From Alphaproteobacteria bacterium (GTDB lineage Bacteria; Pseudomonadota; Alphaproteobacteria; Micavibrionales; Micavibrionaceae): a stretch of DNA of 40,136 bases. The notes under the pieces are model-generated. The model ran no database searches and had not been told where the DNA came from. It saw only the letters and a program-made list of their open reading frames with translations. The position numbers and the translations under genes are program-made. The stretch lies in contig JAGYOK010000018.1 in assembly GCA_018399685.1 (NCBI GenBank), forward strand, positions 1 to 40,136, in the 5' to 3' direction. Numbering within the stretch: the first letter of the stretch is position 1; every line of letters begins with the position of its first letter. This document shows positions 17,012 through 25,176 of this stretch, in pieces.

Positions 17012-18169
17012 TTAAGCACCTGTGCTTGAAGATAGCAACAAATATGCGCGGCGGTTTATCAGCCCTTCTTCAAAGGCAAGAGCTGCCGACTTTTCCATTG
17101 TTTGCCCATATTGCGGAACAAAGCGCTGGATCTCGTTTGGCCACTTGGTGAAGTGCATATCCATAAGTTTTTCGCGCACTTCATCGGGGAACTTCATCCA
17201 CTCCCGAACGCCGCAGCGCCCACCGCCCTTTCGTGCGACTAATGCTTGCGTCACGATCAGCCTTAATGTCTCCATCAAGGCAACGGCGCGTTCTTCCCTC
17301 TCATCCATTTCATAGGTGGAAAGCATTCTTTGCACTGTGTTGGCAACACCCAAAGTGTGCGTTGTCGTATAAACAGCGTGACCGGTCTGCGCCGCTTCAA
17401 TAGAAGCGTTGATTGTTTCCCTGTCACGGGATTCACCAACAAGAATAATTTCAGGCTTACGGCGCAAGGCATTTCGCACACCATGTGCAAAGCTTGGCAG
17501 GTGACGGGGGATCTCGGTTTGCGAAACCAGTGAGCGCGGACTTTGAATCGTATCGTACACATATTCAATAGGAGCTTCATAAGTCAGCATTTTGCCACAT
17601 CCACGTGGCCGTTCTAAAAGCATGCGGTTACCCGCTGCGAGCAGCGTAGTTTTACCAGAGCCCGTCGGCCCGGTTATAATAACCATTCCTTGACGCGGCG
17701 CCCAGTTATCGCGAATTTCTTGCTCTATATTCAAATCATTCATTGTCGGAGGCTCACTAGGCAGGGTTCGCATGGTGATCTGCGCGCCATCTCTTCCTTT
17801 TGTCAGGATAGCTGTAATATTTACGCGGAAACGAATGCGGGTGTAGCGGTCAGGGCGGATTTCATAGGAAACATCCAGATCACGACCAGAGGCCAGACGA
17901 GCCTGTGCCTCGGCACCATAAAGCTTTTCAAGGAACACCGCCATGTCGGCAGCATCCAGATTGCGGTATGTAGCAGGGTGCAGCTCACCGCTAATCTCGT
18001 TGTAAACGGGGCGTTCGCTCTGGATGGTCACATCAGACGAGTTTTGCTTGACGCACCAGAGCAAAAAGTCATCGACGTCATCCTGTGTAAATCTTTGAGG
18101 TTCGTTTGGCCAGGTCTGTGCTTGGGTGTCTTCAGCCTTAACAAGACTTACCGGCTTGCGGGCTTCCAT
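17012..18169 (-). CDS. dotB: DotB/TraJ type IVB secretion ATPase
   Basis: This 385-residue cytoplasmic hexameric ATPase belongs to the PilT/VirB11 superfamily. Walker A is GPTGSGKTT (167-175), the Walker B region is PEIILVGESRDRET (239-252), and a His box lies at TGHAVYTTTHT (262-272). An N-terminal PAS-like domain precedes, with an aspartate-box region ITMRTLPSEPP (131-141). Known: DotB energises assembly or substrate passage at the cytoplasmic face and is recruited to the DotI/DotO inner-membrane complex. Length is close to Legionella DotB (377 aa). The start overlaps the dotC stop by 22 nt, and GGAG lies eight bases before the ATG. All catalytic motifs are intact, so the system is probably functional. 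Confidence 0.96.
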   Translation of the reverse strand: MEARKPVSLVKAEDTQAQTWPNEPQRFTQDDVDDFLLWCVKQNSSDVTIQSERPVYNEISGELHPATYRNLDAADMAVFLEKLYGAEAQARLASGRDLDVSYEIRPDRYTRIRFRVNITAILTKGRDGAQITMRTLPSEPPTMNDLNIEQEIRDNWAPRQGMVIITGPTGSGKTTLLAAGNRMLLERPRGCGKMLTYEAPIEYVYDTIQSPRSLVSQTEIPRHLPSFAHGVRNALRRKPEIILVGESRDRETINASIEAAQTGHAVYTTTHTLGVANTVQRMLSTYEMDEREERAVALMETLRLIVTQALVARKGGGRCGVREWMKFPDEVREKLMDMHFTKWPNEIQRFVPQYGQTMEKSAALAFEEGLINRRAYLLLSSSTGA

Positions 18170-19023
18170 GTATCTGCTCCAGTTATAAGCTCTGGTACGC
18201 CGGTGATTTGTACGGCACGATCACCGACACGCATTTCATCGCCGCCACCGGTAATACCGCGATCAACCTGAAGAGCATAAGGCGGAGAAACCATACCTTG
18301 TGCAAGGAGCATTCTGTACCGGATCATACCTTGATAGTCAGATTCCAGACGGGCAAGATCATCCTTGAAAATATCATCGGCTTGTTGATAACCAAATTCC
18401 CAGCCTTTACGAATGCTTTCTTCCCATGCTCTGCGCTCATCATTATTGCGAGGAGTTAGAATATCAGGCGGAGGCATAACCTCGCCCCATTCGCGCTCAA
18501 GATACTGGCGCCATGTTCTTGGGGCGGAAACAATGCGTGCATTGCGAATGATGTTGTAAATTTTATCAGAAATTGCGGCTGTTTGCCCGTCTGCTTCAAT
18601 AATCATCGCATTCATGGATTCGGTAATTATTGGCGGCTCAATCATAAAGCCGGAGGGAGCGGCAATCAAAAGCTGGGCAAAATTATAGACACGATCCATA
18701 TAGCGTGTTCTGGTGCCCAATTCTTCACGAATTTCATAAGTGCGCTTGGCCAGCCCGCCCCGTGCCCCAAAGGAGGTTGCTGCTTCTTTAATAGCATCCA
18801 TTCGGATATCGAAAGGCAAGCTATCGTCAATCCCTTCAATATTACCGGAAGGCTGGTATCTCACCATATCACGGAGCGCCACAGGCTCTTCATCGGGGGT
18901 AGTCAGGGGAGTTTCCTTATCAACAGGAAGCTTGGCTCTTCCGGCATGAGCATGGTGTGAAGCACCCGCTACTAAAGAAAAGCCCATAATTGCGCAAAGA
19001 CTTGATGTCAGAAGAAAACGCAT
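18148..19023 (-). CDS. dotC: DotC/TraI outer-membrane complex protein
   Basis: This 291-residue exported protein has a signal peptide with likely cleavage after HAHA (27). The conserved DotC body follows: LPFDIRMDAIKEAATSFGARG (72-92 region), TRTRYMDRVYNFAQLLI, PPIITES, APRTWRQYL, and the end PPPDILTPRNNDERRAWEE with WEFGYQQADDIF. Known: DotC works with DotD to bring DotH to the outer membrane, and in Legionella it is a lipoprotein. Here no lipobox Cys is present; the only early Cys sits inside the hydrophobic core (C10). This copy therefore seems to be a soluble periplasmic form, with anchoring left to DotD. The gene lies between dotD (23 bases) and dotB (overlap). Confidence 0.93.
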   Translation of the reverse strand: MRFLLTSSLCAIMGFSLVAGASHHAHAGRAKLPVDKETPLTTPDEEPVALRDMVRYQPSGNIEGIDDSLPFDIRMDAIKEAATSFGARGGLAKRTYEIREELGTRTRYMDRVYNFAQLLIAAPSGFMIEPPIITESMNAMIIEADGQTAAISDKIYNIIRNARIVSAPRTWRQYLEREWGEVMPPPDILTPRNNDERRAWEESIRKGWEFGYQQADDIFKDDLARLESDYQGMIRYRMLLAQGMVSPPYALQVDRGITGGGDEMRVGDRAVQITGVPELITGADTWKPASR

Positions 19024-19046
19024 AATCTAAATACCCTTTAAAACTC

Positions 19047-19562
19047 TTAACCACCAATTCCGGCATTGGGGGCGTAGTAAATTTCCACCATACGGGACTT
19101 GGCATCGACCTTCACGTCTCCGCGTTTGCCGAGTTGCAAGCCAATGTCACGCATGACATCTACAACACGGGAATTTTCTGCATCAACAGAAACAACGACA
19201 GGAATAGAAGGCTCATTCCCTAGAACAAGGAAACTGTATCCGGCGCGATCAGCCAAAGTTTTGGCAATCGGCTCTATCGGGCCAACCCAGTTTACAGTGA
19301 TTGTACGGCGCAGCTCTTGCGGCACATCTCCAAGCGGAGACATAGAAGTTGCCGGTGTGCGAGCTTGCTCAACCGCTGCCAGAGCTTCCAGAGCGGATGA
19401 TGCGCGGTCAGCGGATTCAGCCAGCATAATAGACACGCTGTCAGGGGAAGCCACAATTTGTGGGCTTTCTGAACTAAACGCGCCTAATGTATTGAAATTG
19501 GAGCAGCCGGAAGTTAACGCTAAACCACATAGTAATGGTAAGAAAAGAAAGTTACGAGACAT
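19047..19562 (-). CDS. dotD: DotD/TraH outer-membrane lipoprotein
   Basis: This 171-residue lipoprotein has the lipobox LTSGC with Cys20 as the modified residue. A helical linker follows (about 40-68). The DotD domain (85-165) starts RRTITVNWVGPIEPIAKTLAD, includes YSFLVLGNEPSIPVVVSV, and has the secretin-N0-like repeat VVDVMRDIGLQLGKRGDVKV. Known: DotD decorates the outer-membrane ring and, with DotC, localises DotH. It is the first gene of the dotD-dotC-dotB run, in the order seen in Legionella and IncI (traH-I-J). About 200 bases upstream without a gene separate it from the transglycosylase, so it may have its own promoter. Confidence 0.93.
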   Translation of the reverse strand: MSRNFLFLPLLCGLALTSGCSNFNTLGAFSSESPQIVASPDSVSIMLAESADRASSALEALAAVEQARTPATSMSPLGDVPQELRRTITVNWVGPIEPIAKTLADRAGYSFLVLGNEPSIPVVVSVDAENSRVVDVMRDIGLQLGKRGDVKVDAKSRMVEIYYAPNAGIGG

Positions 19563-19764
19563 AATAATTTAAAACCCTAATACGAAGACAACTTAGTCTG
19601 CCGAAAATACTAGACAAAAATGTGAGGTAAATCAAGAAATATAGATAGAATTATGAATATCTTTGCGTATTTTTGTTAATCCACAGAGATATCTACAGAT
19701 GATTCTATCACAGAAAAGACTCGCCGTTAAGCCCCAATGTCCCGCTGGGGAAGGCTTGTGAATT

Positions 19765-20178
19765 TTATCGCTGCCCTTTTAGCAGCCCGTATTTTTTCAT
19801 AACATTAAGTACACGATTTTTGTATTTTTCTCCGAATTTCGGTGTTCGGGAGTGATAATGTTCAAGAGCTTTTGCCAAATTATTTGTCTCATTAAGGTGC
19901 TTGCGCAAAATCCATGCCGCGACATCTATGTTCGAGCACATGTCATCCCGCACCCGTATTTTTGCTTCCTCTTCGTTTATCCGCCATTGCTTCGCCAGCT
20001 CAGGAAGCCAGATTGTATTGATTTGCATGGGGCCAAGATCGTAACTGCCGTTGGTGTTTTCAACCGCCAGCCCCGGTTTTCCCCCTTCAGCACGATATAT
20101 CCCTGTGAGCAGGGCGGGCGGGACGTCATGCGCTTGGGAAGCCATCATTATGCACGCTGCTAATATCTGATGAGCCAT
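19765..20178 (-). CDS. Small lytic transglycosylase (VirB1-like, SLT fold)
   Basis: This 137-residue protein consists almost wholly of an SLT/lysozyme-like domain. The likely catalytic Glu31 is in RAEGG, followed by the fold motif SYDLGPMQIN (45-54) and the later Tyr/His region LEHYHSR. Known: enzymes of this kind open the peptidoglycan so that conjugation and secretion channels can be built. The N-terminus is not a clear signal peptide (MAHQILAACIMMASQAHD is short and weakly hydrophobic), so the export route is uncertain. The gene starts 11 bases after the unknown helical gene and is presumably translated with it. The hairpin-forming sequence at about 19729-19757, downstream of its stop, lacks a T-run. 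Confidence 0.85.
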   Translation of the reverse strand: MAHQILAACIMMASQAHDVPPALLTGIYRAEGGKPGLAVENTNGSYDLGPMQINTIWLPELAKQWRINEEEAKIRVRDDMCSNIDVAAWILRKHLNETNNLAKALEHYHSRTPKFGEKYKNRVLNVMKKYGLLKGQR

Positions 20179-20189
20179 TGACCCAGACC

Positions 20190-21440
20190 CTAAGAAGCGA
20201 AGAAAGACATCGGGTTACCGCCCGAAGATTTTCCTTTGCCCCCACTTTTATCCTCGCTTTTATCCCCACCTTTATCTTCGCCATTATCTTTATCTTTATT
20301 ATCATCCCCGTCTTTTTCAGGGGCAGGATCGGCGGGTTTTTGTGGTTGCTCGTCAGTAGGGGGAGCGGAAGACTTTTCTTCTTTTTTATCATCTTGTTTG
20401 TTGTCTTCCTTGCCGGAGAAAAAGCCCATAGGATTAGACTTTGACTGATCTTTTTGTGGCTTTTCCCCGCGTAATGTCGGCATCACAGGCTCTTCATCCG
20501 GCTGTTCATCTATCTCTTCCGGTGGATCTTCCTGTTTTTCTTCTTTGTTTTTGGAAGCTTCGGCAGGTTGCTTTTCCGGCGCGGAGCCAACATCCACAAG
20601 CCCTGATCCATCCGTAAACAAATTATCTATTTTGGCAATATCCTCATCAGAGAAATGGTCAGGCATAATATGCTTGGCCAAAACAGTAAGCATGCTAAGG
20701 CGCTTTTCGAACAGGAGCCATATATTCTCGATCTGGATTTTGTTATCTTCCTTGGCGCGCACATCTTCCTCAAGCCCCATAATCCGGTCTTTTTCACGAA
20801 TGTGACATGAGCAATAAAGCGGAATAAGTGAGCTAAGAATAAGAAGCTCGCTCGACTTTTGCTCTGCTGTGGAAAGCTCTTCACCCATTAAAGAGCGTGT
20901 TATATCAGTGGCTTTTGCGCGCAGTTTTTCCGATACGTTTTGTATCAGACGAGCCTCGTTTTCTCCGAAAGAAAAATCGGCCACGACATCGACAAGCGGA
21001 ACGTAATATTTCAGATAAACAAGGTTGGCGACCGTGCGCGACAGTGGAGAGAGCCCCCGGATATTTTCGGGAAAGACACCTTCGAGACGATCCATCGGAA
21101 TATAATTTTCCGAAAATGTTAATAGCTGATCTACCGAGGAAACAGTGCGTTTAAGCTCGGCTTGCGTGGGCAGGCTCCCCGTGCGTTTGTAATGTGCCGC
21201 GATAATATGACAGGATAAAGTAGCAAGGTTAAGACGCACCGATACATCTTTTTCCTCTTCTTCGACCAGATCCAGCAAGCCGCGAATATCGTCGGCATTG
21301 TCAATGGTCTGGCGCAACAGGCGGGTAACATCTTCAATAACTTTTTCTTCAGATTGAGCAAGTGCCACCTGAATCACACCTTCGATAACCGGCAAACCGA
21401 TATCGTGCATAATCACAGTAAGAAGTTCGGCGCGCTTCAT
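20190..21440 (-). CDS. Unknown helical protein with a charged disordered tail and a repeated NPMxFF motif, in the secretion operon
   Basis: I do not recognise this 416-residue protein. Residues 1-280 look helical and globular, with no signal peptide and no membrane helix. Residues 287-416 are low complexity, rich in Lys, Glu, Asp, Pro and Gly. The tail holds the short motif NPMGFFS at 336-342 and again NPMSFFA at the extreme C-terminus (409-415). These are the only hydrophobic patches in the tail, which suggests a docking motif. It lies between a DsbC/DsbG-like gene and the transglycosylase, 11 bases before the latter, so it is probably a cytoplasmic factor, adaptor or substrate of the secretion system. 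That role is inference from position. Confidence 0.8.
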   Translation of the reverse strand: MKRAELLTVIMHDIGLPVIEGVIQVALAQSEEKVIEDVTRLLRQTIDNADDIRGLLDLVEEEEKDVSVRLNLATLSCHIIAAHYKRTGSLPTQAELKRTVSSVDQLLTFSENYIPMDRLEGVFPENIRGLSPLSRTVANLVYLKYYVPLVDVVADFSFGENEARLIQNVSEKLRAKATDITRSLMGEELSTAEQKSSELLILSSLIPLYCSCHIREKDRIMGLEEDVRAKEDNKIQIENIWLLFEKRLSMLTVLAKHIMPDHFSDEDIAKIDNLFTDGSGLVDVGSAPEKQPAEASKNKEEKQEDPPEEIDEQPDEEPVMPTLRGEKPQKDQSKSNPMGFFSGKEDNKQDDKKEEKSSAPPTDEQPQKPADPAPEKDGDDNKDKDNGEDKGGDKSEDKSGGKGKSSGGNPMSFFAS

Positions 21441-21490
21441 TTGCGTATTCCCATTCTTTTTAAAAAACCATCATAAGGCTTCAAATTTAT

Positions 21491-22366
21491 TTATGTGCGT
21501 GCTCCCAGATCTGCAATCAGGCTATCAAGATTTTTGGGCATCCCACGGATGATTTTTACTTTCCCGTCCTTGCCACGGTAAACAACAAGGGGTGTAACAT
21601 CCAGTTTCCATGATTGCATAAGAGACATGTTGCGCTGTACGCCTTGTTTGCTGATCTCCGGTGAAGCTGGCAGAGCGTCTTTATCGCCCTCCAGATAGCG
21701 CCAGTACAAATCGACCGGAGAAGGAGCTGCTAGCAAGTAAGCTGCCTGCGCCTGCGTTTCGTCACTAAATCCCACAGGAATTATACGAACCTGCACACGG
21801 CCACTTTCAATATGTGGCTTCAGGGCGATCATCATATTGTGACAATAGGAACATTGGGGATCTACAAAGCTGTAAAGCAGGGGTGTGCCAGCCTGTCCGA
21901 CAGGAATCCAGTTAGCATTTTCTATATCGAAATAGAGCTGTTCAGACGGAGTTTTAAACTCATACCTGTCTGCCTTTGCAGCATCTTGAACATGGGTTGG
22001 CGGTTGAGTAACATCGGCAGTCAAAGAATCCAGAACCTCTCCGCTTTGCTGGCGTAGACGGCTAACCTGCTCAACGGTGATCGCCTTGCCTTTTGGATCA
22101 AACAAAATGCCGCTTAAAAAGCTGCCATTTGGAAGAACATAAAAATATTGCTCCTGCCCGTTTTTGATAGCAATCCAGCCTTCGACGCCGCTGTCTTTTC
22201 CCAAAAAGCGGATTTGCGCACCATCATTTGCCAGATTATTAATCGGATCGGGCATCTTGGGCAGCAATGTGTCGTTGCTTTGTGCAAAAGCGCTGCCGCT
22301 GGCAAAAGATAAAACCGCCAGGCCTGCGCAAAGTAAAAGAGATTTTTTGGAAAAAATGTAATTCAT
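21491..22366 (-). CDS. DsbC/DsbG-like periplasmic thiol-disulphide oxidoreductase
   Basis: This 291-residue exported protein has a signal peptide ending at GSAFA (28) and an N-terminal domain with beta character (about 45-115, like the DsbC/G dimerisation region). A thioredoxin domain follows, with the active site CSYC at 172-175 in FVDPQCSYCHNMM and the cis-proline segment DVTPLVVYRG near the C-terminus. Known: DsbC/DsbG isomerise or protect cysteines in the periplasm. The ATG at 22366 begins a proper signal peptide and has AAGG upstream; the frame continues to 22459 without one. It heads the secretion operon. It is a natural candidate to fold the Cys-bearing array proteins encoded 7-15 kb away; this link is inference. 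Confidence 0.88.
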   Translation of the reverse strand: MNYIFSKKSLLLCAGLAVLSFASGSAFAQSNDTLLPKMPDPINNLANDGAQIRFLGKDSGVEGWIAIKNGQEQYFYVLPNGSFLSGILFDPKGKAITVEQVSRLRQQSGEVLDSLTADVTQPPTHVQDAAKADRYEFKTPSEQLYFDIENANWIPVGQAGTPLLYSFVDPQCSYCHNMMIALKPHIESGRVQVRIIPVGFSDETQAQAAYLLAAPSPVDLYWRYLEGDKDALPASPEISKQGVQRNMSLMQSWKLDVTPLVVYRGKDGKVKIIRGMPKNLDSLIADLGART

Positions 22367-22516
22367 AATAATAACCTTATAAATAGTGTTATTTTGCAGT
22401 GCTATCACGCTATCACAATCGCGCATGAGGCTGCCTTGAGTTCTTAAATGACTGATCAAACATAGCGATATTAGAAGCCAAGCACAATAACTTTTAATAA
22501 AGAGAGCCTGTGTAGT

Positions 22517-23170
22517 TTAGTTATTGGCGGTAAGCGCTATTTTAATACCCAGCCCTATCAATGCTGCGCCGCAGGCACGATCAACCCATTTCGAAAATTT
22601 CAGGAAAATGTTTCTCATGACAGAGCCGGTCAGGAAAAAAGCAACTCCCGTAAACCAGGATGTTATGATCACAAAGGCCGAGGCTCCACTAAGCATCTTC
22701 CAAAATAATGGGGTTTCAGGTTCTATGACCTGCGAAAACACAGCCAGAAAAAAGAGCGCTGCTTTTGGGTTTAGCAGATTAGTAAAGAAACCGGAAAGAA
22801 AGGCTTGTTTATTCGAGATTGTTCTTTGCGTTTTTTCTTTTCCTTCAATCATGGATTCTTTAAAAGATTGCGCACTCATTCCTTTCGAGCGAAGCGCATG
22901 AAATCCGATGTAAAGCAGGTACGCCGCCCCAGCCCATTTGATGGCGTTATAAAGAAAAACAGACTTTGAAATAACAGTAGCCAAGCCAAGCAACGTGTAG
23001 GTTACATGCACCAATATACTAAGACCCAGCCCTATTGCGGTATAAACTCCGGCCTTTCTTGAGAAGACCAGAGAGTTACGCACGACCATGACAAAATCAG
23101 GCCCCGGAGAAATAACGGCTATAAGGAAAATACCAACAAAAGTAAGCCAGTGGAGAAAATGAATATCCAT
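22517..23170 (-). CDS. LysE/RhtB-family amino-acid exporter
   Basis: This 217-residue polytopic protein has the LysE/RhtB signature ISPGPDFVMVVRNSL (20-34) and six hydrophobic segments. It also has NKQAFLSGFFTNLLNPKAALF near the middle (about 120-140; the NLLNPKAA part is diagnostic) and GLGIKIAL at the end. Known: the family exports amino acids such as lysine, threonine or homoserine lactone across the inner membrane. The substrate cannot be told from sequence. It is a single gene, 23 bases downstream of the FIST gene on the same strand, so the two may share a transcript. It marks the end of the secretion locus and a return to ordinary genes. Confidence 0.92.
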   Translation of the reverse strand: MDIHFLHWLTFVGIFLIAVISPGPDFVMVVRNSLVFSRKAGVYTAIGLGLSILVHVTYTLLGLATVISKSVFLYNAIKWAGAAYLLYIGFHALRSKGMSAQSFKESMIEGKEKTQRTISNKQAFLSGFFTNLLNPKAALFFLAVFSQVIEPETPLFWKMLSGASAFVIITSWFTGVAFFLTGSVMRNIFLKFSKWVDRACGAALIGLGIKIALTANN

Positions 23171-23193
23171 AGGATAAAACCCCGTATAATTAT

Positions 23194-24489
23194 TTAGAAG
23201 AACAGAGCAATAACGCTGGCATAGCTGTAAAAGCGGGCATTATTAATCTCACCGCCAGCGTAAAACCCGCATAGCGGGACGTCGCCTATAATCTCACGAA
23301 TAAGCTTTATCTCATCCGCCGAGACATCCGGGTTACTCGCAAAACCACGGGCAAGGCACGAAATATACAAAGTGCCTTTAGGCTCAAAACAGCCACGCTC
23401 GGACATAATCCTGTTACGCAAGGTAATAAGAGCTTTCGATAAATCGCTGGAGACATTATCTTCGTCGCGCTGGACAAAAAATATACTCTGCCCCGTCTGT
23501 ACATTTTCCACAAGCTCAATCGAGCCTTCATTAACGTCAATTCCTGCTATGTTGCGTACCAGAAAATCATTCTGGTCGGACTGGTTCAAAAGAAGGGCCG
23601 TATGGATTTGGCCGCGAAAAAGGCTGGTAAACTCTTCCGGCACCTTTTCGCCGGATTCAATAATATCAAATGCGGCGGCTATTTCGCTTTCATCTTTTCC
23701 GGTTTTTTCTATCGCAATATTGCGTAGATCGCGTTGCAAAACATCAAGCGCCCGCTCATCGTTCAGCTCTAATATGACGTTATTGTCTATCTTGGTAATG
23801 GTGTGGAGAGCTCCGATCGGGGCACAGCCTTGCGACAAAACAGTAGCAACCGGAACGGCGTCAGAGAAGAACGCCCCACAAAGAGAATTACTACACACAC
23901 CATCGGCAATTTGAAAATGGTGCGAGCGCGAAGAAGTCAACCCACCTACAAAAAAGCAATTTGTGTTGCGCTCAAGATCGCCAAGAAATTCCTCTGGATT
24001 ATGCGGCGAGAGCGGATCAATATGCAAAACGCCCAACTTCGGTACGTGCTCTATAAGCCATTGTTGCACAACATCTTCTGAAAGATAACGCGGCCCTTGC
24101 CTTTCCAGATTCCCTTTATCGTTTTCGGATGTTATTAACTCGATATCGCTGTCTTGGTGTTCTTTTGGAAAAATACAAAAGGAATCTTCAGGGAAACGCC
24201 CGATCATAGCTGAAATCGCGGGTTGATCCACCAGCGGTTTGCCAGTTCCGATCACTCCCATTCCGATAGAGCCAATCCAGTTATCGATCTTTAAGACAGA
24301 GCGAAACAGGTTATAAATACTGCTCGCGTCATCGGCCAGATAATCAGAGATATATAAAAAACCGAAATTAAATCCGTCTTCTTTCGTACGGATGGAATCG
24401 AGCTTTTCCAGCACGGCTTTGGATGTATCCCGCCAATCGGTTCCGCTGGCACTGGCACTGGCAAAATCTGTGGATGTGATAAGAGACAT
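23194..24489 (-). CDS. FIST-domain sensor protein
   Basis: This is a stand-alone FIST protein of about 431 residues. The N-terminal FIST_N region runs from the start to about residue 200. It includes FNFGFLYISDY, then GSIGMGVIGTG, and FFVGGLTSS with the typical NSLCGAFFSDAVPVATVLSQG. The FIST_C region ends with PLCGFYAGGEI and YSYASVIALFF. Known: FIST domains occur as sensory inputs, probably for small ligands such as amino acids, and are usually coupled to kinases or cyclases. No output domain is present here, so it may act through a partner encoded elsewhere. The ATG at 24489 matches the usual FIST start; the frame also opens at a TTG at 24510. The LysE-type exporter next to it fits an amino-acid theme. 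Confidence 0.88.
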   Translation of the reverse strand: MSLITSTDFASASASGTDWRDTSKAVLEKLDSIRTKEDGFNFGFLYISDYLADDASSIYNLFRSVLKIDNWIGSIGMGVIGTGKPLVDQPAISAMIGRFPEDSFCIFPKEHQDSDIELITSENDKGNLERQGPRYLSEDVVQQWLIEHVPKLGVLHIDPLSPHNPEEFLGDLERNTNCFFVGGLTSSRSHHFQIADGVCSNSLCGAFFSDAVPVATVLSQGCAPIGALHTITKIDNNVILELNDERALDVLQRDLRNIAIEKTGKDESEIAAAFDIIESGEKVPEEFTSLFRGQIHTALLLNQSDQNDFLVRNIAGIDVNEGSIELVENVQTGQSIFFVQRDEDNVSSDLSKALITLRNRIMSERGCFEPKGTLYISCLARGFASNPDVSADEIKLIREIIGDVPLCGFYAGGEINNARFYSYASVIALFF

Positions 24490-24592
24490 GGTAAATAAGA
24501 CCGAAAGCAAAAGATTGTAAAAAAGACTAAAGACAAAAGCGATTCCAAGTTTTAAGATAACCTAGGCAATATTATAGGAAAAGGACTAAATT

Positions 24593-25156
24593 ATGGAATT
24601 TTGGACGATCTTACTTATTCTTGCGGTCATTGCAGGCTTTTTAGTGATGCTGTACAACCGCCTCGTGGCGTTGCGCCAGTCCCGTAACAACGCATTTTCC
24701 GACATTGATGTGCAACTTAAACAGCGTTTCAACCTCGTGCCCCAGCTTGTGGAAAGCGTAAAAGGTTACGCGGCGCACGAAAAGCAGGTCTTCGAAAATG
24801 TTACGCAGGCGCGCGCGCAGGTTGGCGCGGCTAAAGGCGCAACTGGCGAGCGGGTAGCCGCAGAAAATGTGCTGGGCGGGGCTTTGATGGGCTTGCTGGC
24901 TGTGGCAGAAAACTACCCCGATCTGAAAGCCGATCAGAATTTCCAGACATTAATGAGAGAGCTTTCGGACATTGAAAATAAAATCGCCGCAGCAAGGCGC
25001 TTCTTCAATAATGCAACGGCGGAATATAATACAGCTATCGAGCAATTCCCTGCCGTGCTGATTGCAAACAGCTTTGGCTTTGGCAAGGAAGTGTATTTCG
25101 AACTTGATGAAGTCGAAACTGAGGCCGTTAAGAAAGCTCCAGAAGTTAAATTTTAA
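24593..25156 (+). CDS. lemA: LemA family membrane protein
   Basis: This 187-residue protein has one N-terminal membrane helix (about 4-22). The LemA helical bundle follows: LYNRLVALRQSRNNAFSDID, then LKQRFNLVPQLVESVKGYAAHE, and the C-terminal IAAARRFFNNATAEYNTAIEQFP with FGFGKEVYFELDE. Known: LemA proteins are coiled-coil envelope proteins commonly encoded next to a peptidase or a TPM-domain protein; their exact role is unsettled. AAGGA lies upstream of the ATG. The gene is 20 bases in front of the M48 protease and clearly forms an operon with it. Length and motifs are typical. Confidence 0.94.
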   Translation: MEFWTILLILAVIAGFLVMLYNRLVALRQSRNNAFSDIDVQLKQRFNLVPQLVESVKGYAAHEKQVFENVTQARAQVGAAKGATGERVAAENVLGGALMGLLAVAENYPDLKADQNFQTLMRELSDIENKIAAARRFFNNATAEYNTAIEQFPAVLIANSFGFGKEVYFELDEVETEAVKKAPEVKF

Positions 25157-25176
25157 CCTGACTTATATAAAAAGCT

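Noticed and set aside
19729-19757. Terminator after the transglycosylase gene
   Set aside because: The stem is only five bases with bulges and no T-run on the minus strand.
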